From NCBI RefSeq assembly GCF_900112765.1, contig NZ_FOMZ01000008.1:186001-250000 (forward strand): a stretch of DNA of 64,000 nucleotides. The letters run 5' to 3'. Source of the DNA: Actinopolyspora alba (GTDB lineage Bacteria; Actinomycetota; Actinomycetes; Mycobacteriales; Pseudonocardiaceae). Every line of letters starts with the position of its first letter. The first letter of the stretch is position 1. The notes beneath the pieces were generated by a model that had not been told where the DNA came from, made no database searches, and was given only the letters and a program-made list of their open reading frames with translations. Positions 27,974 through 37,788 of the stretch are shown here, piece by piece. Both the position numbers and the translations under genes were made by a program.

Positions 27974-28918
27974 ATGCTTGCCACGATGGGGGATACGTCG
28001 GACACACCGGAAACGGGTGGGGCCCGTTCCGCGACGGCCACCCGCAGCCTGCTGATCTCGGTGATCGGCGCGGCCGCCTTCGCCGTGCTGGCGCTGTTGT
28101 GGGGCTTGGCCGTCAGTTCCCCGATGATCGTGTTCGACGGGTTGTACTCCTTCGTGAGCGTGCTGCTGTCACTGGTCTCGGTCGCGGCGGTTCGCACGAT
28201 CGAACGCGGCGCCGACGAGCGGTACCCGTTCGGAAGACACGCCTGGGAACCGCTGACCGTGATCCTCAAGGCGGTCTCGCTGGCGACGCTGTGCGGCTAC
28301 GCACTGATCGGTGCCATCAGCGACATCCTGGCGGGCGGCAAGCACCCGGAGACGATCCCGGCCGTGCTGTACGCGCTGGTCGCCACGGTCGGCGCCGGGC
28401 TGATGACCCGCTACCTGCGGTCCCACTCGGACGGGCTGGTGCGGGCCGAGGCGGCGCAGTGGTTGATGGACACGCTGCTCAGCGTGGGGGTGCTGCTGGG
28501 ATTCCTGCTGGCGCTCGGGTTGGAGAGCGCGGGCTACACCGACATCGCCGGATACGTCGACCCGGGAATGGTGATCCTGTTCTCCGTGCTGTTCCTGCGA
28601 ATGCCGGTACGGCTGTTCACCCGCAGTCTGCGCGAGGTGCTCTCGATCTCGGTGGATCCGGCGCTCAGCGGCGACATCGAAACGGCCGTGAACGGGATCG
28701 TCGAGCAGTACCGGTTCGACGAGGTCTTCACCCGGGTCACCAAGATCGGTGACCAGCTGGACGTGGAGATCGACTTCGTGGTGGGGGCCCACTCCACGGC
28801 GCGGGAGGTCACCGAGTTCGACCGGATCCGACAGCAGATCTCGGACATCCTGGAGACGATGCCGCACGAGAAGTGGATGACCGTCTCGTTCACCGCCGAG
28901 CGCCGCTGGGCGCACTGA
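27974..28918 (+). CDS. Cation diffusion facilitator family transporter
   Basis: This protein of about 314 residues is a CDF-type divalent cation efflux transporter. Six transmembrane helices span residues about 25-220. The family segment GLYSFVSVLLSLVS replaces the usual DxxHS(x)D with an aspartate before the glycine (IVFDGLYSF). The C-terminal cytoplasmic domain (from about 225) has the metallochaperone-like fold. The metal cannot be told from sequence. Start ATG 27974 has AGGG close upstream; ATG 27986 is possible. A dispersed palindrome and block B repeat follow the stop. Confidence 0.82.
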   Translation: MLATMGDTSDTPETGGARSATATRSLLISVIGAAAFAVLALLWGLAVSSPMIVFDGLYSFVSVLLSLVSVAAVRTIERGADERYPFGRHAWEPLTVILKAVSLATLCGYALIGAISDILAGGKHPETIPAVLYALVATVGAGLMTRYLRSHSDGLVRAEAAQWLMDTLLSVGVLLGFLLALGLESAGYTDIAGYVDPGMVILFSVLFLRMPVRLFTRSLREVLSISVDPALSGDIETAVNGIVEQYRFDEVFTRVTKIGDQLDVEIDFVVGAHSTAREVTEFDRIRQQISDILETMPHEKWMTVSFTAERRWAH

Positions 28919-28940
28919 CCCACGGCTCGCCCTGTCGCGG

Positions 28941-29132
28941 CGGCGTCGATTTCTCGCGAAATCGCCGCGCCGGAGACCGTCGTCGGGAAGCGACCGTGCG
29001 GGTGAGCAGCGTGCGTGTCCCCGGTGCGTGAGTCGGATGCATCGCGAGGCCGGGCCGCCTCGCCGCGCAGGTCGCTACTCAAGAGTGGCCCAACACTCCC
29101 AAGGCGCCGACTCACGTGCCGGCTACCCGACC
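28941..29132 (+). repeat. Composite hairpin repeat, block B copy 2, with palindrome
   Basis: The palindrome GATTTCTCGCGAAATC at 28948-28963 leads into block B: GTGCGTGAGTCGGATGCATC, CAGGTCGCTACTCAAGAG, GCGCCGACTCACGTGCCGG. It fills the gap between the CDF gene and the AAA ATPase. It is nearly identical to 61131-61320. Confidence 0.88.
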
Positions 29133-29239
29133 ACCGCGCCGGCGCAACCGACCCAGCAACGCAGCGAGAGCCCGCGAGAAGTTCCGCCACCCGACCGGCT
29201 ACGGCAACCGAGCCGACGCAACACCATTACTGTCGTGGG

Positions 29240-31504
29240 GTGAGCGCATCCCTTTCGCTACGAGCCCGGTTGTCCACCTCGGCCACCGACCACCGGCGCG
29301 GTGTACTGCGGCTGCACCCCGAAGTACTGGACGCACTGGGAATACGGGGACTGGACGCGGTGCGGGTCTCCGGCGCGCGGGACACGGTGGCGCTGGCCGC
29401 GACCGCGCCGGTACGGGAGTCCACCGGTGTGGTGCTGGTCGACGACATCACCCTCACCAACGCGGGGGCGCGGGAGGGGGACCAGCTGGTGGTGACCCCG
29501 GAAGAGGTACGTACCGCGCGTTCGCTGACCGTGTCGGGTTCGCGGCTGGCGACCGCCTCGGTACCCCCGGAAACGCTGCGTCAGGCGCTGACGGGCAAGG
29601 TGCTGCTCGCCGGGGACACCGTGTCGCTGCTGCCGCAGGACCTGTCCGGAACCCCGTCCGTGACGACGAGCAGAGTGCGCAGCACCCTCTCGGCCACGAT
29701 CGGGGTCACCTGGACCAACGAGCTGGTGACCGTATCCGCCACCGACCCCGCGGGCGCCGTGACCGTACACCCGGCGACGATGGTGTCCTGGCAGCACGAG
29801 TCCCCACCGGCGACCTCGGCCGGCACCGAGCGGGAGGCGCCCGGCACGATCCCGACCGGCGCCGGGAGGGAGGACTCCCGAACCAGCCGGGCGGGTGATG
29901 ACGAGGCAGCGGAAGGCGAACCTCCCCGTCCGCTGCCGGTCTCGGACCTGGTTGCCGGGCGGCAGGCGGCGAAACGTCTGGAGGAATGGCTTCGGCTGTC
30001 GTTCGAACAGCCCGAGCTGCTGGCACGTCTCGGCGCTCCGGCCAAGCTGGGCGTGCTGCTGGACGGTCCTCCCGGTGCGGGCAAGGCCACCCTGGTGCGC
30101 TCGGTGACCGCCGCGGTGGGAGCACACCTGATCGAACTCGCGGGTCCCGGTACCGGAGCGCTGGAGGCGGCCACGGCCGCGCAGCGGGTCCGTGACGCAC
30201 TCGGTCGGGCCCGCGCGGCGGCCGCCGAGGGCAGCGGCTGCGTGCTGCTGCTCACCGATGTGGACGGTTTGCTGCCCGCGACCTCTCCCCCACCGCTTTC
30301 CACGGTGGTGCTCGACGAGCTGCGTGCCGCTGCCGCCGTGGACGGGTTGGCGATCGTGGCCACCAGTTCCGATTCGCGACACGTCGACCCCCGGCTGCGC
30401 GTCGCGGAGCTGCTGGACCGGGAGCTGACCGTCGGGCTGGCCGACAGGGCGACCCGCATCGAGCTGCTGCGGGTGCTGCTGCGGGACACTCCGCTGGATC
30501 CCGCGGTGGACCTGGGCGAGCTGGCCGAACGGACCCCCGGATTCGTCGCGGCCGATCTGGGAGCGCTGACCAGGGAGGCGGCCGTGCAGGCCGCGCTGCG
30601 GCACCGTGCCGAACCGGAGGACGGTGCCCCGGGAGTGCGGCCCGAGGACTTCGAGCAGGCGCTGTCGTCCGTCCGCCCCATCTCGATGTCCACCACGGAC
30701 ACGTTGCGCACCGGCGAGATCGGGCTGGACGACGTGGGCGACATGTCCGAGGTGAAACAGGCGCTGCACGAGACCGTGCTCTGGCCGCTGCGGTACCCGG
30801 ACTCGTTCGCGAGACTGGGGATCCGGCCGGCGCGCGGAGTGCTGCTCCACGGCCCACCCGGTTGCGGCAAGACCTTCCTGGTGCGCGCCCTCGCCGGAAC
30901 GGGCAGGCTCAACACGGTCGCGGTCAAGGGAGCGGAGCTGCTGGACAAGTGGGTCGGCGAGTCGGAACGCGCGGTGCGCGACCTGTTCGCGCGCGCGGCG
31001 GACGCCGCGCCGACCCTGGTTTTCCTGGACGAGATCGACGCGCTCGCACCGGTGCGGGGACAGTCCTCCGACTCCGGGGTGACCGACCGGGTGGTGGCAG
31101 CGCTGCTCACCGAACTGGACGGAGTGGAGCCGATGCGCGACGTGGTGGTCATCGGCGCCACTAACCGGCCCGAGCTGGTCGATCCGGCGCTGCTTCGCCC
31201 GGGCAGGTTGGAACGTTCCGTGGGGGTTCCGCCGCCGGACGCGGCGGCGCGAGCGGAGATCCTGCGCACGGCGGGCGCCAACACCCCGTTCGCGGCCGAC
31301 GTGGATCTGACGAGCCTCGCCGAGTCGTTGGAGGGCTACTCTGCGGCCGACTGCGCTTCGCTGATCAGGGAAGCCGCGCTGACCGCGCTGCGCGAGTCGC
31401 TGCACGCGGCCGAGGTGTCGGGCGCGCAGCTGGCCTCGGCGCGGGAGCGGGTGCGTCCCTCACTCAGTCAGGCACAGCTCGCCGCCTTCGAGTCCTATCG
31501 GTAG
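29240..31504 (+). CDS. CDC48/p97-like tandem AAA ATPase
   Basis: This 754-residue protein has a CDC48-type N-domain followed by two AAA modules. The first (about residues 240-480) has a weakened Walker A (DGPPGAGKATLV) and no normal Walker B acidic pair (LLLTDVDGLLP). The second (about 500-720) is intact, with HGPPGCGKTFLVRAL, TLVFLDEIDALAP and GATNRPELVDPALLRPGR. It should unfold or remodel proteins, probably as a hexamer. It corresponds to Rv0435c of M. tuberculosis, which also adjoins pssA and psd. The GTG at 29240 is chosen at the start of the conserved N-domain; the upstream frame is repeat DNA. Confidence 0.88.
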   Translation: MSASLSLRARLSTSATDHRRGVLRLHPEVLDALGIRGLDAVRVSGARDTVALAATAPVRESTGVVLVDDITLTNAGAREGDQLVVTPEEVRTARSLTVSGSRLATASVPPETLRQALTGKVLLAGDTVSLLPQDLSGTPSVTTSRVRSTLSATIGVTWTNELVTVSATDPAGAVTVHPATMVSWQHESPPATSAGTEREAPGTIPTGAGREDSRTSRAGDDEAAEGEPPRPLPVSDLVAGRQAAKRLEEWLRLSFEQPELLARLGAPAKLGVLLDGPPGAGKATLVRSVTAAVGAHLIELAGPGTGALEAATAAQRVRDALGRARAAAAEGSGCVLLLTDVDGLLPATSPPPLSTVVLDELRAAAAVDGLAIVATSSDSRHVDPRLRVAELLDRELTVGLADRATRIELLRVLLRDTPLDPAVDLGELAERTPGFVAADLGALTREAAVQAALRHRAEPEDGAPGVRPEDFEQALSSVRPISMSTTDTLRTGEIGLDDVGDMSEVKQALHETVLWPLRYPDSFARLGIRPARGVLLHGPPGCGKTFLVRALAGTGRLNTVAVKGAELLDKWVGESERAVRDLFARAADAAPTLVFLDEIDALAPVRGQSSDSGVTDRVVAALLTELDGVEPMRDVVVIGATNRPELVDPALLRPGRLERSVGVPPPDAAARAEILRTAGANTPFAADVDLTSLAESLEGYSAADCASLIREAALTALRESLHAAEVSGAQLASARERVRPSLSQAQLAAFESYR

Positions 31505-31556
31505 GAAGGGGAACTCGACCGCGAGGGTGGTGGGAGCTCGGCGCTGGGGCGGTGCC

Positions 31557-32237
31557 TCAGCCGAGACCGTCGTAGTTCTTGGTGACGATGACGATCACGC
31601 CGGGGCTGGCGTCGGTGATGCCGTTGAACCTCGGCTCGACCCTGGCATCCAGCCGCCGCGCCACGGTGCGCGCCTGCGCACGTTCCCCGGTGTCCGGCCG
31701 GTAGTAGACGGTGGTGACCGGGATCCTGCCGCCCGCGTAGTTGCCCACCTCGACCACCCGGAAGCCCGCGCCCCTGAGGTCGCGCGCCGCGCGGTGCGCG
31801 AGGTTATCGATCTTGCTGTTGTTGTAGACCCGCAGCGAGATCCGTTTCCGGGAGTCCCCTTCACCCGAATTACCGTCGTTCTGGCTGCCGCCACCCCCAT
31901 TCCGGCTCTCCGATGTGGTCCCGGGAGCGGTCGCGGAAGACGACCCCCGATCGGTGGAGGTCTCCGAGGAGCGGGAGTTCGACGACTCGGACGGTTCCGA
32001 GGACGCCGAGGTGTTCGGCGCGGAGGTTCCCGGGGTTTTCGCGGAGGTGCTCGTCACCCCGCCGCTCGTCGAAGCCGGTGGCGGAGGCGCCGTACCTGTG
32101 GGATCGGCCGAGGGCTCGCGATCTCCGGTGAGCGCGGTGGCCACTCCGAAGAACAGGGCGAGCACGCCGACTCCCAGCAGCGTGAAACCGCCGATTCGGG
32201 CGGCGGAACGCCCGGTTGCGAACTCTCCGGAGGGCAT
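31557..32237 (-). CDS. LytR C-terminal-domain membrane protein
   Basis: This 226-residue protein has one N-terminal transmembrane helix (IGGFTLLGVGVLALFFGVAT), a Ser/Thr/Pro-rich linker and a C-terminal LytR_C domain (RISLRVYNNSKIDNLAHRAA through VIVIVTKNYDGLG). It is likely a surface-exposed envelope protein. It is directly downstream of the DUF3263 gene, and this pair plus def matches Rv0431-Rv0430-Rv0429c. Confidence 0.85.
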   Translation of the reverse strand: MPSGEFATGRSAARIGGFTLLGVGVLALFFGVATALTGDREPSADPTGTAPPPPASTSGGVTSTSAKTPGTSAPNTSASSEPSESSNSRSSETSTDRGSSSATAPGTTSESRNGGGGSQNDGNSGEGDSRKRISLRVYNNSKIDNLAHRAARDLRGAGFRVVEVGNYAGGRIPVTTVYYRPDTGERAQARTVARRLDARVEPRFNGITDASPGVIVIVTKNYDGLG

Positions 32238-32708
32238 TCAGTACTCCCGTTCGGGTTCTGGACGCGCGGCGCTCGTGCCGAGCCTGCCATCCGCGCGCTG
32301 CCTGCGCAGTCGTTTGATCAGCATCGGTTCGGCCCGCATCGCCGCCGGTTTGTCGAGCAGTTTCGCGATCAACCGATAGTACTCGTGGGGTTCGAGAGCG
32401 AACAGTTCCCGGACGGCACGCTCCTTGCTGTCCACCGCTTTCCACCACTGGCGTTCGAAGGCCAGCAGTTCACGCTCGCGGTCGGTCAGCTCGGTGCCGG
32501 AGGAAGCCTCCTCGGGCTCGGTTTCCTCGGTCGGCCCACCGGGTTGTTCCGGTACTCGTTCGAGGGGTTGGGTGATCGGTTCCACGGCACGTAAGTGCCC
32601 GTACCGGCGGGGTTCCTCCGGTTGTGAATCGGGCCGCTCCGCCACCCGCGCCAGCAGCTCGCACTGCCGCGCGATCTCGTGTGCGGTCAACATCTGGGCG
32701 GCGTCCAT
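32238..32708 (-). CDS. DUF3263 protein
   Basis: This 156-residue protein carries a C-terminal DUF3263 domain ([20 protein letters not shown], then [18 protein letters not shown]). The domain resembles a small helix-turn-helix, so DNA or RNA polymerase interaction is possible but unproven. The N-terminal part is variable. Start ATG 32708 has GAGG upstream. The stop abuts the ATG of the LytR_C gene. Confidence 0.82.
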   Translation of the reverse strand: MDAAQMLTAHEIARQCELLARVAERPDSQPEEPRRYGHLRAVEPITQPLERVPEQPGGPTEETEPEEASSGTELTDRERELLAFERQWWKAVDSKERAVRELFALEPHEYYRLIAKLLDKPAAMRAEPMLIKRLRRQRADGRLGTSAARPEPEREY

Positions 32709-32892
32709 CTCGCACCTCGCCTCACGATCGGCTCTCCGCACATGGTGAATCACGGAAGCGTGATTCCCACCCTCGTATTACACCATGTCTTGATCAGTGC
32801 CGGGGGTCATCACACGTAAGGGTGATGTATCAGGATCACAACGACTGTGAACCTCGCGCGACGAATCATCTCGACACGGTGAGTCATTCCCC

Positions 32893-32944
32893 GGCAGGCG
32901 GCGGAAGGCCGGGAGCGATCGCTCCCGGCCTTCCGCCGCCTGCC
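32893..32944. other. Perfect 52-bp palindrome upstream of def
   Basis: The 26-base left arm beginning GGCAGGCGGCGGAAGGCCGG is followed at once by its exact reverse complement ending CCGGCCTTCCGCCGCCTGCC, with centre GCGATCGC and no loop. It ends 33 bp before the def ATG in a divergent promoter region, so it is not an ordinary end-of-gene terminator. It would form a cruciform in DNA or a very stable RNA hairpin in the def leader. Confidence 0.95.
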
Positions 32945-32977
32945 CCGGAGCGCGCCCGGCCGGATAGGCTTTCGCGC

Positions 32978-33550
32978 ATGACTGTCCACCCCATCCGCAT
33001 CGCGGGCGATCCGGTACTGCACACCGCGACACGCGAGGTCGATGCCTTCGACGACGAGCTGCGCACCCTGATCGACGACATGTTCGAGACCATGAACGCG
33101 GCCAACGGGGTGGGGCTGGCGGCCAATCAGATCGGGGTGGACCTCCGGTTGTTCGTCTACGACTGCCCGGACGACGAGGGCGTGAACCATCGGGGTGTGG
33201 TGGTCAACCCGCAGCTGGAGACCTCGGAGATACCGGTGACCATGCCCGATCCGGACGACGACTGGGAGGGCTGCCTGTCGGTCCCCGGCGAGTCGTTCCC
33301 CACCGGTCGGGCGGACTACGCGAAGGTCACCGGCTTCGACGGCAACGGCGCCGCCGTGAAGCTGGAGGGACACGGCCACCTGGCCAGGTGCTTCCAGCAC
33401 GAGACCGACCACCTCGACGGTTACCTGTACCTGAGCAGGCTGACCGGAAGGCACGCGCGCGCCGCCAAGAAGATGCTCAAGCGCAACGGCTGGACCGAAC
33501 CGGGAAACTCGTGGAACCCGGCCACCGACGCGGACCCGTTCGCCGAATAA
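32978..33550 (+). CDS. def: Peptide deformylase
   Basis: This 190-residue metallohydrolase removes the formyl group from new N-terminal methionines. All three family motifs are present: [18 protein letters not shown] (metal Cys) and QHETDHLDG (two metal His and the catalytic Glu). The C-terminal tail of about 25 residues ([19 protein letters not shown]) is typical of actinobacterial members. The ATG start has no strong ribosome-binding site; the leader contains a perfect 52-bp palindrome. Confidence 0.95.
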   Translation: MTVHPIRIAGDPVLHTATREVDAFDDELRTLIDDMFETMNAANGVGLAANQIGVDLRLFVYDCPDDEGVNHRGVVVNPQLETSEIPVTMPDPDDDWEGCLSVPGESFPTGRADYAKVTGFDGNGAAVKLEGHGHLARCFQHETDHLDGYLYLSRLTGRHARAAKKMLKRNGWTEPGNSWNPATDADPFAE

Positions 33551-33569
33551 CAGGGCTCGAGGCGCTAGC

Positions 33570-34181
33570 TCAGAACCGCGAGGTGTCCAGGTGGAAACCG
33601 AACGGCTCGGGCAGCTCGATCCCGTCACCGAACGGGACCTGAACCGGGTGCCGGTAGTGCCCGGACGCGGGATCGGAGTACAGCGACACGGTCGGTTCCC
33701 CGGAGTCGTAGCGGTCGACGAGCAGGTAGAGCGGCACTTCCGCACCGGCGTACGCCCGGAGCTTGGTTGTTCGGTCAGTCTCGGGATTGCTGGGGGAAGT
33801 GATCTCGACGGCCAGCAGCGCGAGCGCGGCGGGCACAGGAGCGGCTTCCGCGTCGCTCGGAACCCGGTCGCGCGGTATCACCGACAGATCCGACACGAAG
33901 AGACCGACGCGCGGCGCCACCGAGACACCGGCGGTCTGAAAGATCGCCCAGTGGTCCGGCACGTTGCGCACGAACAGCCGGTGCGGTTGGTCCGCGACCA
34001 GGTTGTGTTCGTGCCCGGGCGGCGGTGTCAGCACGATCCTTTCCTCGATGATCTCCGCGCGCCACCCCTCGGGCACATCCAGTTCCCGCCAGACCTCGAA
34101 CAGTCCCGTCGAGGTCGGGGGCGAGTATGCCGGCGCGGCGTGCACAGCGCGCTCACCTGCTGCGTCCGATTCGTGACGCAT
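33570..34181 (-). CDS. Uma2-family (DUF820) protein
   Basis: This 203-residue protein belongs to the Uma2 family of restriction-endonuclease-fold proteins. Typical parts are GWRAEIIEERIVLTPPPGHEHN, DLSVIPRD and LLAVEITSPSNPETDRTTKL, with the PD-(D/E)xK-like acidic pairs. The role in the cell is unknown; such genes occur in many copies in actinobacteria and are often near accessory DNA. It converges on def. Confidence 0.82.
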   Translation of the reverse strand: MRHESDAAGERAVHAAPAYSPPTSTGLFEVWRELDVPEGWRAEIIEERIVLTPPPGHEHNLVADQPHRLFVRNVPDHWAIFQTAGVSVAPRVGLFVSDLSVIPRDRVPSDAEAAPVPAALALLAVEITSPSNPETDRTTKLRAYAGAEVPLYLLVDRYDSGEPTVSLYSDPASGHYRHPVQVPFGDGIELPEPFGFHLDTSRF

Positions 34182-34315
34182 CGCATCCTCCCGGCGGGAA
34201 CCGCGGACCCGCGACTGGTCAACAGCTTACCGACTCGGGAACCACCCGGCCGGGGCAACGACACGCATTGCGCGCCGGGCCGAGGATGGCTAGTGTCTGC
34301 CGCCGACAACAGAAA

Positions 34316-36080
<1,765 letters not shown>

Positions 36081-36149
36081 ATCCCCGCACCGTCCCGCGT
36101 GAAACCGTTCGGGTTGTTCCGACGTCTCGGGAACATCCCGGACGGTTCA

Positions 36150-36171
36150 AGCGGGCGAGTACCGGCCCGCT
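36150..36171 (+). terminator. Short hairpin after thiC
   Basis: AGCGGGC and GCCCGCT pair around an 8-base loop 70 bp after the thiC stop. It is short, so termination is only a suggestion. Confidence 0.4.
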
Positions 36172-36223
36172 CCGGGCGTTTCCGGAACGGCATCACGCCG
36201 GATGTGTAGGAATGATGCCGTAC

Positions 36224-36460
36224 TCATAGCGATTCTTCCTCCCGGAGTTGATCCACGAGGGCGTTCGACACGACAGCCCCTCGGCGTGGCAACGGACTGA
36301 ATCCTCGGTTGAGGACGCTCCTCGGCCGGAGGTCACCGGAGGCGTGCAACGCCTGGCGGGCGAGTTCGGACAGGGTCTGCCCGGTAGAGCGGCCCTCGCG
36401 ACGGGCACGCTCCTTGAGCGCGACGTGAACATCGTCATCCAACCGAAGTGTGGTGCACAT
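36224..36460 (-). CDS. Orphan ribbon-helix-helix antitoxin-like protein
   Basis: This 78-residue protein begins with a ribbon-helix-helix domain (CTTLRLDDDVHVALKERARR, then TLSELARQALHASG) like VapB/FitA-type antitoxins. The C-terminal half would bind a toxin. No PIN or other toxin gene lies in the 140 bp downstream before thiC, so it is an orphan, or the remains of a toxin-antitoxin pair. The ATG start is preceded by a weak ribosome-binding site. Confidence 0.7.
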   Translation of the reverse strand: MCTTLRLDDDVHVALKERARREGRSTGQTLSELARQALHASGDLRPRSVLNRGFSPLPRRGAVVSNALVDQLREEESL

Positions 36461-36661
36461 GGATCCGATGCTGGCGCATCGAACCGACGAACACGCACGA
36501 GGTGACTGTCGGACCCCTTTTTCCCACTCGCGAAATTTGCCGGACGAGTCGCTCCGATTCCTTCATCCGCAGCTACACAACGCGGGTGCCGCTGGGACAC
36601 ACCGTGCGCTAACCGAGCCGACCCATCCACCCGGCCCACCCGCGGCGCGGGGACTTCTACG

Positions 36662-37540
36662 ATGAGTTCGATGGACTCCACACCCACGGGCACCGGAATC
36701 CGGCCCGCCAACGACACGGCCCCGCCAACGGCCCTGACGATCGCGGGATCGGACTCGGGAGGCAGCGCGGGCATGCACGCCGACCTGCGCACCTTCTTCT
36801 CCTGCGGCGTGCACGGCATGACCGCGGTGACGGCGGTGACCGTGCAGAACACGCTCGGGGTTTCCGACATGGTCGAGATCCCGCCGGAGACGGTGGCGGC
36901 CCAGGTCGAGTCGGTCGCCTCCGACATCGGGGTGCACGCCGCCAAGACCGGGGTGCTGCCCTCGGCGACGTGCATCGAGGCGGTGCTGGCCGCCTGCGAC
37001 CGGCAGGGCATCGGCCGGGACTGCCGCACCCCGCTGGTGCTCGATCCGGTCGCCGCCTCGCGCAACGGCGAACCGCTGCTGCGGGCCGACGCGCTGGCGG
37101 CGCTGCGCGACGAGGCGTTCCCCCGGGCCACCCTGGTGACACCGAACCTCGACGAGGTGCGGCTGCTGACCGGCATCGAGGTGCGCGACCGGGACCAGCT
37201 CTGGGACGCGGCCAAGGCGGTGCACGACTTCGGCCCCGAGTACGTGCTGATCAAGAGCGGGCACCTGCCCGAGGACCCGGAGTGCGTGGACCTGCTGTTC
37301 GACGGGCACGAGGCCGTCACCCTGCCCGGCCCCCGGTACTCCACGGTGCACACCCACGGCGCGGGTGACGCCTTCGCGTCCGCGATCACCGCCGCGCTGG
37401 CGCGCGGCGCGCCGATGGAGCGCGCGGTCCGGCTGGGCAAGCGGTTCGTCAGCCGTTCGGTGCGGCACGCCTACCCGCTGGGCAACGGCGTCGGCCCGGT
37501 CTCGACGTTCTGGCGGATCAGCAGTCGCTCGATCCAGTGA
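36662..37540 (+). CDS. thiD: Hydroxymethylpyrimidine (phosphate) kinase ThiD
   Basis: This 292-residue ribokinase-family enzyme phosphorylates hydroxymethylpyrimidine (phosphate) for thiamine synthesis. Family segments are LTIAGSDSGGSAGMHADLRT, VLDPVAASRNGEPLL and a C-terminal HTHGAGDAFASAI with the catalytic Asp. In common ThiD proteins the first motif reads GGGAGIQAD and the last GTGCTLSAA, so both binding loops are slightly unusual. Thiamine genes on both sides support the assignment. Confidence 0.9.
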   Translation: MSSMDSTPTGTGIRPANDTAPPTALTIAGSDSGGSAGMHADLRTFFSCGVHGMTAVTAVTVQNTLGVSDMVEIPPETVAAQVESVASDIGVHAAKTGVLPSATCIEAVLAACDRQGIGRDCRTPLVLDPVAASRNGEPLLRADALAALRDEAFPRATLVTPNLDEVRLLTGIEVRDRDQLWDAAKAVHDFGPEYVLIKSGHLPEDPECVDLLFDGHEAVTLPGPRYSTVHTHGAGDAFASAITAALARGAPMERAVRLGKRFVSRSVRHAYPLGNGVGPVSTFWRISSRSIQ

Positions 37541-37573
37541 TCGCCACCCGGCCCCGGCGCTTCCGGGCGCGGC

Positions 37574-37589
37574 GATTTCGCGAGAAATT
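37574..37589. repeat. Dispersed palindrome GATTTCGCGAGAAATT
   Basis: This copy with one arm base changed sits 33 bp after the thiD stop. Confidence 0.85.
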
Positions 37590-37788
37590 GCCGAAAAGCC
37601 CTACTAACGAGTGATTTCGCTCGCTGCCCGGTAACCCTGATCGTGGGGTGTGTCGACATATCCGACGAGGGACTGAATTACCACGGCAGAGTGGTTCGGG
37701 GACCCCTGCCCTGGTAACAGCCGATCGTCGGCATCGCCGTCGATACGTCAGTACGAGCACACACCAGGGGAAGCGTGGGGCGAATCCG

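Noticed and set aside
32624..32977. Frames reading through the 52-bp palindrome on both strands
   Set aside because: The same peptide appears on both strands simply because the DNA is palindromic.
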